Positions 25,805 to 34,088 of a DNA stretch of 64,000 nt are shown here, piece after piece. Source of the DNA: CAZTHL01 sp964613585. GTDB lineage: Bacteria > Pseudomonadota > Alphaproteobacteria > DSM-16000 > Inquilinaceae. The stretch lies in contig CAZTHL010000007.1 in the NCBI GenBank assembly GCA_964613585.1, positions 1 to 64,000 on the forward strand, written 5' to 3'. Position numbers and translations under genes: made by a program. A model generated the notes under the pieces. The model ran no database searches, had not been told where the DNA came from, and was given only the letters and a program-made list of their open reading frames with translations. Within the stretch, counting starts at the first letter, position 1. Each line of letters begins with the position of its first letter.

Positions 25805-27241
25805 ATGATCGGAACCCGGCGCGCCGTCATGGCAACCGCGACGACCGTCGACCGCCCCGAAAGCGGGCTGCCGCCACTGGCCGACAGTGGGCTGATCCGG
25901 CTGCGCACGCTGACGCTGATCCGCTGGGTCGGCATCGCCGGGCAGCTGGCCACGCTGCTCATTGTGCATGTCGGGCTCGGCTATCAGTTGCCGCTTGGCC
26001 CGGCCCTCGCGGTCGTCGGCGTGTCGGTGATGCTGAATCTTGCGGCGATCCTGCAGCGCCGGACCCGCGTGCGCCTGGGCGACCGGGACGCTGCCCTGTA
26101 TCTCAGCTACGATCTCGTGCAGCTGGCGGTGCTGCTGTTCCTCACGGGCGGTCTACACAATCCTTTCGTGGTGCTGCTGCTGGCGCCGTTGACGGTATCG
26201 GCGAGCATCCTGTCCCGGCGCAGTACGACGATCATCACCCTGCTGACCCTGGCCTGCGTGACGGTCCTGGCGCTGTGGCACTATCCGCTGCCGTCAGGGC
26301 CTGAAGGGCCGATCCGCCTGCCACCGCTCTACTTCATTGGTCTGTGGTTCGCCATCGCGGTCGCCGCCATGTTCATCGCCGGTTACGTCTGGCGGGTGGC
26401 CGAGGAGACGCGTCGCCTGGGCGAGGCCTTCGCCGCCAGCCGGATGGCGCTGGCCCGCGAGCAGCGGATCTCCGCGCTCGGCGCCCTGGCTGCGGCGGCC
26501 GCCCACGAGCTCGGCACGCCGCTCGGCACGATCGCCCTGGTCGCCAAGGAGCTGGAGAACGAGCTGCCACCGGACAGCGATGTGCAGGCGGATGCGGCGC
26601 TGCTGTCCAGCGAGGCGGACCGCTGCCGACACATCCTGGCCGAGCTGTCCCGCCGGCCGGAGACCTCGGGCGGCGAGCCGTTCGAGCGGCTGACCCTGCA
26701 GGCCCTGATCGACGCGGCCGGCGAAGCGCATCGCCGGCCGGAGATCGCGCTCGACATCATCACCGTGCCGCTGGACGGCAGCCGGCCGCCCTGGGCCCGG
26801 CGCACGCCGGAGCTTCTGCACGGTCTCGGCAATCTCCTGCAGAACGCCCAGCAGTTCGCCCGGCGGCGGGTCACCGTGCGCGCCGAATGGAGCCGCGATG
26901 AGGTGCTGGTCACCATCGCCGATGACGGTCCCGGCTTCCCCGCCGCCGTGCTCGACCGGCTGGGCGAGCCGTATCTTTCGGTGACCGGGCAGCGCCGCGC
27001 CGACAGCGGTGGCCACATGGGACTCGGCATCTTCATCGCCGCGACCCTGCTCGAAAGGGGCGGTGCACGCTTAGCGTTCAGCAACCTGGGGCGGCGCGGC
27101 GCTCAGGTTGCCGTACGCTGGAACCGCCATATGTTTGAAACTGGGGGTGAGACAGGAAGGGCGAGCGATGAGCGTTGTGACCCTGGAAGAGACTCAGCCG
27201 CTGCCGGCCCGCGGCGCCGCCCGCAGCTTGCTGATCGTTGA
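25805..27241 (+). CDS. regB: Redox sensor histidine kinase RegB/PrrB
   Basis: RegB senses the ubiquinone pool and redox state and controls photosynthetic, respiratory and fixation genes through RegA. The 478-residue protein has about six membrane spans with the quinone-site motif GGLHNPFVVLLLAP, the H-box AAAAHELGTPLGTI (His234), the redox-active Cys274 in SEADRCRHILAEL, and N and G boxes (NLLQNAQQFA, DDGPGFP, GLGIFIA). The ATG at 25805 is chosen. The C-terminus runs about 30 residues past the usual end and overlaps regA by 74 bases in another frame. Confidence 0.95.
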   Translation: MIGTRRAVMATATTVDRPESGLPPLADSGLIRLRTLTLIRWVGIAGQLATLLIVHVGLGYQLPLGPALAVVGVSVMLNLAAILQRRTRVRLGDRDAALYLSYDLVQLAVLLFLTGGLHNPFVVLLLAPLTVSASILSRRSTTIITLLTLACVTVLALWHYPLPSGPEGPIRLPPLYFIGLWFAIAVAAMFIAGYVWRVAEETRRLGEAFAASRMALAREQRISALGALAAAAAHELGTPLGTIALVAKELENELPPDSDVQADAALLSSEADRCRHILAELSRRPETSGGEPFERLTLQALIDAAGEAHRRPEIALDIITVPLDGSRPPWARRTPELLHGLGNLLQNAQQFARRRVTVRAEWSRDEVLVTIADDGPGFPAAVLDRLGEPYLSVTGQRRADSGGHMGLGIFIAATLLERGGARLAFSNLGRRGAQVAVRWNRHMFETGGETGRASDERCDPGRDSAAAGPRRRPQLADR

Positions 27242-27746
27242 CGACGACGCGCCGTTCCGAAATCGCCTGGCGCGCGCCATGGAGAAGCGGGACTTTGAGG
27301 TGGTGACGGCAGAGGCGGTGGGCGCGGCGACCGAGCTGGCGCGCCGGCTGGCACCGGCCTATGCGGTGATCGACATGCGGCTGGGCGATGGCAATGGCCT
27401 GGATATCGTGCCGGTGCTGCACGAGGTACGGCCCGATGCCCGCATCGTTATGTTGACCGGCTATGGCAATATCGCGACCGCCGTGGCCGCGGTGAAGGCC
27501 GGAGCCGTGGATTACCTGGCGAAGCCGGCCGATGCCGAGCAGATCGAGTCGGCGCTGCTGGCCGAGGAGGATAGGCCGCTGCCGCCGGCGCCGGAGCATC
27601 CCATGTCGGCGGATCGGGTGCGCTGGGAGCACATCCAGCGGGTGTATGAGCAATGCGATCGCAATGTCTCGGAGACGGCGCGGCGCCTCAAGATGCACCG
27701 CCGCACCCTGCAGCGGATCTTGAACAAGCACGCGCCCCGGGCCTGA
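27168..27746 (+). CDS. regA: Response regulator RegA/PrrA
   Basis: The 192-residue protein is the partner of RegB. The receiver has DDD (LLIVDDDAPF), phospho-acceptor Asp69 in AVIDMRLGDG and Lys in YLAKPAD, followed by a short Pro-rich linker and a Fis-type helix-turn-helix (EQCDRNVSETARRLKMHRRT) that is nearly invariant in the family. The ATG at 27168 has AGGAAGG upstream. The open frame extends upstream within the end of regB. Targets are not visible in this window, though cytochrome and redox genes are plentiful here. Confidence 0.96.
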   Translation: MSVVTLEETQPLPARGAARSLLIVDDDAPFRNRLARAMEKRDFEVVTAEAVGAATELARRLAPAYAVIDMRLGDGNGLDIVPVLHEVRPDARIVMLTGYGNIATAVAAVKAGAVDYLAKPADAEQIESALLAEEDRPLPPAPEHPMSADRVRWEHIQRVYEQCDRNVSETARRLKMHRRTLQRILNKHAPRA

Positions 27747-27771
27747 GCATCGTGTCCGGCCGGCGGGCGGC

Positions 27772-29037
27772 TCAGCCCGCGCTGTCGCTGCCCCCGGCCG
27801 GCAGCTTTTGGGCCTTGAGCGCGCGGTCCACCACCCGTCCTTGGAACAAGGACGCGCCCAGTTGGTGGCCTACCCGGAGCGCGTCCTCGTTGTCGCAGCG
27901 GGTGATGATGAGTCGGGCTTGGCCGCAGCCGGTCACCTGCCGGCCGAGCTCGGCAAGGGTGCTCTGATCAAAATCGCCGCTAGCAAGCTCCGGGCTCCAG
28001 TACATCTTGATGAGGTCAAGCCCGAGACGCTCGCGGTCAACCATGGGCAAGGTCATGTGCGTCATGCCATCCAGGCAAATCTTGTAGCCGCGCTCGCGCA
28101 GGAAGTCGCGGGCGAACAGATAGGCGCCCATGTCATGGAAGATGTCGACCTTCTGCAGCTCGACCACCAGCTTGCCGTGCACACCCAGGCCGACGCCCCG
28201 GTCGAAACGCTGGAACTCCTTGGACAGGACGCTGGCAACGTTGAGATTAAGGCTGAAGGGGCTTTGGCCGCAGCCCTTCTCATGCAGCATCAGGCTTAGC
28301 ATGCGCCGGTCGAGGACATTGGTCAGGCGCTGGAACAGCCACGGATCAGCGGTCGCCGAGACACTGGGCATCAACGCCTGCTCGAGGTCGGCGATGGAGA
28401 CGTAGATCTCCTGGAAGACCGGACAGGGCGGCTGGTCGGGCGAGACAATGCATACCGGTTGACGACGGATGAGCGGGGTCAGATCGGCCGTCTGCAGCAT
28501 CTCCTCGAGCCGTCCCAGCAAGGCCGGTGTCAGCGGCTTGGCGGCCGGGGCGGGCCCACGGTTCAGGGCCGCCCGTCTGTTCCGCCTGGATCGCTCGGCC
28601 TCGCTCAGCTCCAGGTAGCGGCGCGCCATCTCCACAAAACGATCGTAATCCGCCTCCAGCCGATACCAGGTGCAAAAGCCGGCGCCGATATGGTCCTCGG
28701 TGTAGCGAACCAGGGGATCCTCGCTGAACAGCTGGCGCAGCCGAACGACGGCCGGATCGATCTGCGAAGGCTTCGCGCCGCGGGCCACGAAGACGAGATC
28801 CTGGTTGAACAAAATGAAGAGCTGCCCGTCAAAGCCCTTCACCATGTCCTCGAAGGCGCCGGTGGCGACCCGGATATAGTGCTCCTTCCGATTCCGGTTC
28901 TGCAGCTGGGAAAGATGCAGGTGCACCGCGATCCGATCCTCGCGATGCCGGTCCATCCGCTGGGCGCAGTCGAGCAGGGCGACTTCCTGGCTCACCGGAG
29001 CCTGGTGGGACGAGAGGCTGAGCGTGGCGGTGGACAT
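27772..29037 (-). CDS. Degenerate EAL-domain protein
   Basis: The 421-residue protein has an unnamed N-terminal domain (about 20-190, NRKEHYIRVATGAFEDMVKG, then LFILFNQDLVFVARGA) and a C-terminal EAL-like fold (about 215-410). The catalytic positions look lost: the EAL signature itself is absent, the DDFG position reads LDGMTHMTL, the KID position reads LIKMYW, and the EGVE position reads ITRCDNED. It is therefore unlikely to hydrolyse cyclic di-GMP, and may bind it or a partner protein. It converges with regA and is divergent from hldE. Confidence 0.75.
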   Translation of the reverse strand: MSTATLSLSSHQAPVSQEVALLDCAQRMDRHREDRIAVHLHLSQLQNRNRKEHYIRVATGAFEDMVKGFDGQLFILFNQDLVFVARGAKPSQIDPAVVRLRQLFSEDPLVRYTEDHIGAGFCTWYRLEADYDRFVEMARRYLELSEAERSRRNRRAALNRGPAPAAKPLTPALLGRLEEMLQTADLTPLIRRQPVCIVSPDQPPCPVFQEIYVSIADLEQALMPSVSATADPWLFQRLTNVLDRRMLSLMLHEKGCGQSPFSLNLNVASVLSKEFQRFDRGVGLGVHGKLVVELQKVDIFHDMGAYLFARDFLRERGYKICLDGMTHMTLPMVDRERLGLDLIKMYWSPELASGDFDQSTLAELGRQVTGCGQARLIITRCDNEDALRVGHQLGASLFQGRVVDRALKAQKLPAGGSDSAG

Positions 29038-29245
29038 GGCGATCGCTCCCCATCGGGCCGATTCCGGCCGCGACCGGCTTTCGTATCAGGCGCCGATCGT
29101 CGCGGCGGCGTCGTGCAGTCGAAACCACGCCGGTTAATTACCCATAAAGCCGAGCGCAAAAGGGTGTAAGGATAGGCTTGCGGGATGAGCCGAGCGGTTC
29201 CGGCCGGTGCCCGCGGTGACCCGTCTGCCGCGCCGTTGCCGAAGA

Positions 29246-30721
29246 ATGTCCGTCCGTTCGACCCTGCCAACCCTGGCCACCCTGATCGATGCCATGGCCC
29301 ACGCACGGGTGCTGTGCTTGGGCGACGCCATGCTCGATCGCTTTGTCGAGGGCAGCGTGGAGCGTATCTCGCCGGAGGCGCCGATTCCGGTGCTTCGCGT
29401 CGCCGGGGAGCGTCTGATGCCGGGAGGCGCCGGCAATGTCGCCGCCAATCTGGCGGCCCTGGGCGCCGCGGCGGATGTCTGGGCCGTGGTCGGGGATGAC
29501 GAGGCGGGACGCACGCTGGGTCGGCTGCTCGACACCCGGACCCGGGCGTCGACAACGCTGGTGGTGGAGCCGGGCCGTGACACCTCGGTCAAGACCCGCT
29601 ACACCGCCGCCGGGCAGCAGCTCCTGCGGGCCGACCGGGAAACCCTGGCGCCGCTCGGGACGGCCGCCGCCGACGCCGCTCTCGTCTGGCTGTCGGATCG
29701 TCTGGCTGCGGCTGGCGCGCTGGTGCTGTCCGACTATGGCAAGGGTGTGCTGACCGAAACGGTGACGGGCGCGGCCATTGCCGGCGCGCGTTCGGCGGGC
29801 CGGCCCGTGATCGTCGATCCCAAGGGCCCGGACTATCGACGCTACCGGGGCGCCAGCGTGATCACGCCGAATCGGCGAGAGCTGGCCGAGGCGACGGGGC
29901 TGCCGACCGCCACCGATTGCGAGGTCGAGACCGCGGCCGGCGTCGTGATCGAGTCCTGCGACGTCGAGGCGGTGGTGGCGACGCGGAGCGAGCAGGGGCT
30001 GAGCGTGATCGGCGCCGGCCGCCCGCCGCTGCACCTGCGCGCCGAGGCCAGGGAGGTGTTCGACGTGTCCGGCGCGGGCGACACGGTGGCGGCGACGCTC
30101 GGGGCGGCGCTGGCAGCCGGGGCCCGCCTGGACGACGCGGCGCGGCTGGCCAACGTGGCGGGCGGGATCGTGGTCGGCAAGGCGGGGACCGCGGTGGTCG
30201 CGGCAGCGGACCTTCGCACGGCCTTGCACCATGAGGCCTGGGCGCGCGGCGAGGCCAAGGTGGCGTTGGATCTCGAGGATGCCGCCCGGCGCGTCGCCCT
30301 GTGGCGCAGCGACGGCCGGCGCATCGGATTCACCAATGGCTGCTTCGATCTGCTCCATCCAGGCCATCTTTCGCTGATGCGCCAATGTCGCGGCGCCTGC
30401 GACCGGCTCGTCGTCGGGCTCAACAGCGACGCCTCGGTGAGCCGCCTCAAGGGTCCGGGCCGCCCGGTGCAGAGCGAGGCGGCGCGGGCGGCGGTCCTGG
30501 CCTCCCTGGAGGCGGTCGATCTGGTGATCGTCTTCACTGAGGACACGCCACTCCAGGTCATCGAGCGGCTGCGCCCGGACGTTCTCGTCAAAGGAGCCGA
30601 TTACCGCCGCGAGCAGGTGGTCGGCGGCGATCTCGTGGAGAGCTACGGCGGCGAGGTGCGGTTGGCCACGCTCGCACCAGGGCACAGCACCAGCGCCACG
30701 ATCGCCCGCCTGCGGTCATAG
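29246..30721 (+). CDS. hldE: Bifunctional heptose-7-phosphate kinase / heptose-1-phosphate adenylyltransferase HldE
   Basis: HldE makes ADP-heptose for the LPS inner core. The 491-residue protein has an N-terminal ribokinase-type domain (RISPEAPIPVLRV, GGAGNVAANLAALG, catalytic DVSGAGDTVAATL) and a C-terminal nucleotidyltransferase (about 350-491) with FTNGCFDLLHPGHLSLM, whose HPGH binds ATP, and SVSRLKGPGRPVQ. Both halves look intact. The start is put at MSVRSTLP (29246) behind GAAG; an upstream in-frame methionine at 29207 is less likely. It appears monocistronic. Confidence 0.96.
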   Translation: MSVRSTLPTLATLIDAMAHARVLCLGDAMLDRFVEGSVERISPEAPIPVLRVAGERLMPGGAGNVAANLAALGAAADVWAVVGDDEAGRTLGRLLDTRTRASTTLVVEPGRDTSVKTRYTAAGQQLLRADRETLAPLGTAAADAALVWLSDRLAAAGALVLSDYGKGVLTETVTGAAIAGARSAGRPVIVDPKGPDYRRYRGASVITPNRRELAEATGLPTATDCEVETAAGVVIESCDVEAVVATRSEQGLSVIGAGRPPLHLRAEAREVFDVSGAGDTVAATLGAALAAGARLDDAARLANVAGGIVVGKAGTAVVAAADLRTALHHEAWARGEAKVALDLEDAARRVALWRSDGRRIGFTNGCFDLLHPGHLSLMRQCRGACDRLVVGLNSDASVSRLKGPGRPVQSEAARAAVLASLEAVDLVIVFTEDTPLQVIERLRPDVLVKGADYRREQVVGGDLVESYGGEVRLATLAPGHSTSATIARLRS

Positions 30722-30865
30722 CCCGACCGGCCTCGGGCAAGGCCGGCAGATCGGATGGTTCTTGAGAGAGATCGCGCCGCCTGTTCATACGCACGATCAT
30801 GGCCTGTCGGAGGGTCGCCCCCCGCGCTCACCGGGGCGGGGGACGATCGTTAGGCCCTTAAGCCC

Positions 30866-30975
30866 GCGAGCCAATGGCTTCAGCCATTGGCTCGCGACGG
30901 CCTGCCCGGGCGGAGACAGGATGGACGGGCGCGCCCGGGCCGCGAGCCGACGAGTCCTCTCGCCGGCTCGGCGGC
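30866..30975. repeat. Palindrome plus GC-rich repeat module
   Basis: A perfect dyad (GCGAGCCAATGGCT / AGCCATTGGCTCGC with a 2-base centre, 30866-30895) is followed by the GC-rich module (30896-30975), which ends GCCGGCTCGGCGGC against the stop codon of the iron-binding-protein gene. The same order, palindrome then module, occurs at 13688-13793. Confidence 0.75.
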
Positions 30976-30976
30976 A

Positions 30977-32035
30977 TTATTGCCAGCCGACCCGGTCGAA
31001 GATGCGCACGGCTGTAGGCTGGTTCTCGCCGAGCACCGTGGCGTTGACCTGATCCTCCTTGAAGTCGCCGAATTGGGCGATCGGCCCCGACACCTCGACC
31101 GCAGCGACCACCGGGTACTCGTTGTTCCCCTCGGCGAAGAGCTCTTGAGCCTCCTTGGTGGTCAGGTACTCGATGAAAGCGAGCGCGGCATCGGGATGCG
31201 GCGCGCTGCCCACCACGCCTGCGCCGCTGATGTTGACGTGGGTGCCGCGGCCGTCCTGGTTGGGGAACAGGATGCCGATCTGCTCGCCGACCGCGCGGTC
31301 CTCCGCGTTGTCCGAGCCGAGCAGGCGGCCGACATAGTAGGAGTTCACGATGCCGAGCCGGCATTCGCCGGCCGCCACGGCACGGATCTGGGCCGTGTCG
31401 TTGCCCTGTGGGTCGCGTGCCATGTTGTCGACGACGCCGGCCGCCCAGGCCTCCGCCTGCTCCTCGCCGTGCGCCTCGATCAGCGCGGCAAGAAGCGAGA
31501 TGTTGTAGATGTTCGACGAGCTGCGCACGCAGATCATGTCGTCGTAGGCCGGATCGGCAAGATCCTCGTAGGTCGACAGCCCTTCCGGGAGGCCCAGTTC
31601 CTTGTCATAGACAACGACACGCGCCCGCTTGGACAGGCCATACCAGTGGCCCTCGGGGTGCTGAAGATGGTCGGGGACCCGTTCGTCGAGGATCTCCGAC
31701 GAGGTGGGCTGGAAGAGGCCTTCCTGATCGGCGCGCCAGAGCCGACCGGCATCGACGGTGATCAGCACATCGGCCGGGCTGTTTCGGCCTTCGGCGGAAA
31801 TGCGCTGAATAAGCTCGTCGCTGTCGCCTTCGATCAGGTTGACGTCGATCCCGGTCTGCTCGGTGAACTGGTCATAGAGACGTCGATCCGTGTCGTAGTG
31901 ACGCGCCGAGTAGACATTAACCTCACCGCCTTCCCCGGCGTCCTGGGCGAGAACCGCCGTGGCCCCGCCAAGAGCGGGCGCGAGCGCCAGAGGCATGGCC
32001 AGGACGGCCTGCCGGGCATGATGCCAGCCGATCAT
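30977..32035 (-). CDS. fbpA: Fe(3+) ABC transporter periplasmic binding protein (FbpA/FutA type)
   Basis: The 352-residue protein has a signal peptide (about 1-30, ending ATAVLA), then EVNVYSARHYDTDRRLYDQF, the classic N-terminal motif of ferric-ion binding proteins, and the Tyr-Tyr iron-ligand region NSYYVGRLLG. The ATG at 32035 has AGGAGG upstream. An iron-box-like site lies about 50 bases before the start. It encodes the substrate-binding part of the importer whose permease lies at 23893; no ATPase is in between. Confidence 0.95.
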   Translation of the reverse strand: MIGWHHARQAVLAMPLALAPALGGATAVLAQDAGEGGEVNVYSARHYDTDRRLYDQFTEQTGIDVNLIEGDSDELIQRISAEGRNSPADVLITVDAGRLWRADQEGLFQPTSSEILDERVPDHLQHPEGHWYGLSKRARVVVYDKELGLPEGLSTYEDLADPAYDDMICVRSSSNIYNISLLAALIEAHGEEQAEAWAAGVVDNMARDPQGNDTAQIRAVAAGECRLGIVNSYYVGRLLGSDNAEDRAVGEQIGILFPNQDGRGTHVNISGAGVVGSAPHPDAALAFIEYLTTKEAQELFAEGNNEYPVVAAVEVSGPIAQFGDFKEDQVNATVLGENQPTAVRIFDRVGWQ

Positions 32036-32472
32036 TCGAACCTCCTGAAGCGGCCGCGCCGACACACGAGCCGCCGACCGATGAGAACGATTATCAATTG
32101 CAGGACCGAGGATGCGCCGGGACCGGCCGGCACGGCAATGCGGCAGATCAATTCCGAGAGGCGATCATTGGCGGCGACCGCCCTCCCGTGCGTCCCTGAA
32201 CCATCGCCGATCTTCAGGACCACAGGGCCGGGCACGTCGGGATGAGGGCCGGGCAGGCCGGAGCGCCCTGGCCCGCGTCCGCCGGTCCCAAGTCCTCGCC
32301 CTCTCCGGACCTCCCTTGGCGCGCTGGATCGGCGGCGCCGGAGCGTCGGACAAGCCCTCGGCTAGAGCGGTTTTTGGCTCAAGGGGCATCGCCGGCCCGC
32401 TCCCCCGGCCGGCCACTTAACGACAGCGCGCTCAGTGTCCGGGCCGGGGAGCGGGCCGGTGCCGATTCCGCA
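32036..32472. other. Intergenic region: iron box and repeat, no gene
   Basis: The left end holds the promoter region of the iron-binding-protein gene with its box at 32082. The middle has no credible gene. The right end is the repeat element at 32364-32488 that runs into mmcB. Confidence 0.5.
32082..32100. promoter_or_regulatory. Iron-box-like site upstream of the iron-binding-protein gene
   Basis: TGAGAACGATTATCAATTG lies 47-65 bases before the fbpA ATG, on an AT-rich island. It shares about 14 of 17 positions with the site at 25699, which supports common control by Fur or Irr. Confidence 0.55.
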
Positions 32473-32488
32473 TCAGGCGGAAACGCTC
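32364..32488. repeat. GCGTTTCCG-type repeat that supplies the mmcB C-terminus
   Basis: The left end is degraded (GAGCGGTTTTTGG...GGCATCGCCGGCCC). The right end is intact: TTCCGC-ATCAG-GCGGAAACGCTC. The mmcB stop codon (32473) lies inside the hairpin, so the last few MmcB codons come from the repeat. Confidence 0.65.
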
Positions 32489-32949
32489 GGGTCCGACTGA
32501 TGCGGATCCTCCAAGCGGTGCAGGCGCCCGGCCGCCGTTGCCGCGAACCGCAGCAGGACGGCCTTGCGGCGTGCCGCCGGCAACGGATGCGTCGGCGCCT
32601 GCCGCAGGAATTCAGCATCGTAGGCGTCTGCGACCAGCAGCCCGCAGTCCGGCGGAAGCCGGTGCAGCGGAAAGGCGGCCGGCACCGCAAAGAAGAACCG
32701 GTCGCACCAGAGGCGGTAATCCCGCCATTTGCGGTCTGCCTGGAAATCGGCCACCGAACTCTTCACCTCGATGATGGCGATGCCGCCCTTGGCGTCGACG
32801 GCAACGATATCGGCCCGGCGGCCGCACGCCAGCCCGAGCTCGACGATTGTCGCTTGGCCAAGGTCGGCGAGTCGGCGCCGCACGCCACGCGACACCTGCC
32901 TTGCCAGGCCACTCGGCTCGACGGTTCGATCGCCTGCAGCGGTCTTCAT
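32473..32949 (-). CDS. mmcB: MmcB-type DNA repair protein (DUF1052 family)
   Basis: The 158-residue protein shows the family core: a nuclease-like fold with GRRADIVAVDAKGGIAIIEVK (an ExK motif) and SSVADFQADRKWRDYRLWCD. MmcB is a conserved alphaproteobacterial protein linked to DNA-damage repair and LexA control. The ATG at 32949 is used and a LexA-like box overlaps it. The last residues (about PSVSA) are encoded by a repeat element, so the tail is probably not functional. Confidence 0.85.
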   Translation of the reverse strand: MKTAAGDRTVEPSGLARQVSRGVRRRLADLGQATIVELGLACGRRADIVAVDAKGGIAIIEVKSSVADFQADRKWRDYRLWCDRFFFAVPAAFPLHRLPPDCGLLVADAYDAEFLRQAPTHPLPAARRKAVLLRFAATAAGRLHRLEDPHQSDPSVSA

Positions 32950-32958
32950 GTTTTGTTC
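32944..32958. promoter_or_regulatory. LexA-box-like site at the mmcB start
   Basis: CTTCATGTTTTGTTC matches the alphaproteobacterial LexA box GTTC-N7-GTTC with one mismatch in the first half. It overlaps the mmcB start codon, where LexA would block expression. Confidence 0.5.
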
Positions 32959-33045
32959 CACGCCTGGACGGTAGCAGGCGGCGCATCGGATGCCAAGCGC
33001 AGGCACTGCAATGACCCGATGCGGCCGCCGCTCGGGCGCGCCGTC

Positions 33046-33075
33046 GCGAGCCGATGGCTGAAGTCGTTGGCTCGC
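33046..33075. repeat. 30-bp GCGAGCC palindrome (copy 4)
   Basis: GCGAGCCGATGGCT and AGTCGTTGGCTCGC form an imperfect dyad between divergent mmcB and the protease gene, here in the opposite orientation to the copy at 13688. Confidence 0.65.
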
Positions 33076-33147
33076 TGGCATTAGGCCAACGGTAAGGGGG
33101 CTCGGGCACAACATCCTCCTCTCCCGATGCCCGCGGAGCCCGCCGCC

Positions 33148-34017
33148 ATGCCGGCCAACGCCTGGATCCGTCCCCTTGCCGCCCTTGCTCTTGCCGTGGC
33201 GGCGGCAACGGTGGCGGCCATCGAGCCGGCCGCGCAGGCGACCGAGATCCGCCGCTCCTTCTTCGGCCACGACGATCGCGAGTTCGTGACCCCCGACGGC
33301 ATGCCATGGTCGGCCATCGGGCGCCTCGTCTTTGCCGGAGACGGCCATTGCACGGGCGCGCTGGTCAGCCCGAGGGTCGTTTTGACGGCCGCGCATTGCA
33401 TGTTTCGTCGGGGCGGCTCGGAGGGATTCTACGACCCGCCGCTGACCTTTCAGGCCGGCCTGCACAAGAACGTGGCGCTGGCCGAATCGGCGGTCCGCTC
33501 TTTCTGGGTGGCGCGCGGATTCCACTTCCGCCCCAGCTTTCGGCTGGAGGAGATGCAGGGTCGCGACTACGCCTTCGTGCTCCTGGAGGAACCCATCGGC
33601 GAGCGCACCGGCTTCTTTCAGGTCCATGCGGTCGGCGATGCCGAGCTGTCACAAGCCCTTGATCGCCGCTGGGTCGAGCTGACCCAGGCCGGCTACAGCG
33701 CAGACAGCAAGACCCAGCTGACCGCGCACCACGACTGCCGGATCGTCGCGTACGATGCCCGCCATATCGTCTCGCATCAGTGCGACATCATGCTGGGCGA
33801 CAGCGGTTCCCCCATCTTCTTTGCCGCCGCCGGCCGGTACCGCATCGTCGCCGTCAACTCGGCCATCCACGAGGGATGGAATCCCTCCAACATCGCCATC
33901 GACAGCCGGGCGTTCGCCCAGGATCTGCGCCGCTATCTGGAGCGTTACGACGCCGGGGGCGCGGCCACTGTGGTGAGCGCGGCGCTGCAGCCCGGGGCAC
34001 CGCAGCGGTCGCCCTGA
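33148..34017 (+). CDS. Exported trypsin-like (S1/V8-type) serine protease
   Basis: The 289-residue protein has a signal peptide (PLAALALAVAAATVAAIEPAA) and a single trypsin-like domain. The catalytic triad is visible: His83 in LTAAHCMF, Asp140 in GRDYAFVLLE and Ser219 in LGDSGSPIFF. The pair HCTG and AAHC suggests the usual cysteine bridge. There is no PDZ domain, so it is not a DegP-type protease. The ATG at 33148 is preferred for its GGAG; 33127 is an alternative. The substrate is unknown. It appears monocistronic. Confidence 0.92.
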   Translation: MPANAWIRPLAALALAVAAATVAAIEPAAQATEIRRSFFGHDDREFVTPDGMPWSAIGRLVFAGDGHCTGALVSPRVVLTAAHCMFRRGGSEGFYDPPLTFQAGLHKNVALAESAVRSFWVARGFHFRPSFRLEEMQGRDYAFVLLEEPIGERTGFFQVHAVGDAELSQALDRRWVELTQAGYSADSKTQLTAHHDCRIVAYDARHIVSHQCDIMLGDSGSPIFFAAAGRYRIVAVNSAIHEGWNPSNIAIDSRAFAQDLRRYLERYDAGGAATVVSAALQPGAPQRSP

Positions 34018-34088
34018 GACGTTGCCCGATGAGGCGGCGGACACCGGCGTCGGCGCTGCGCGAGCCTTGCTCCGAGCCGAGCCCGGGC

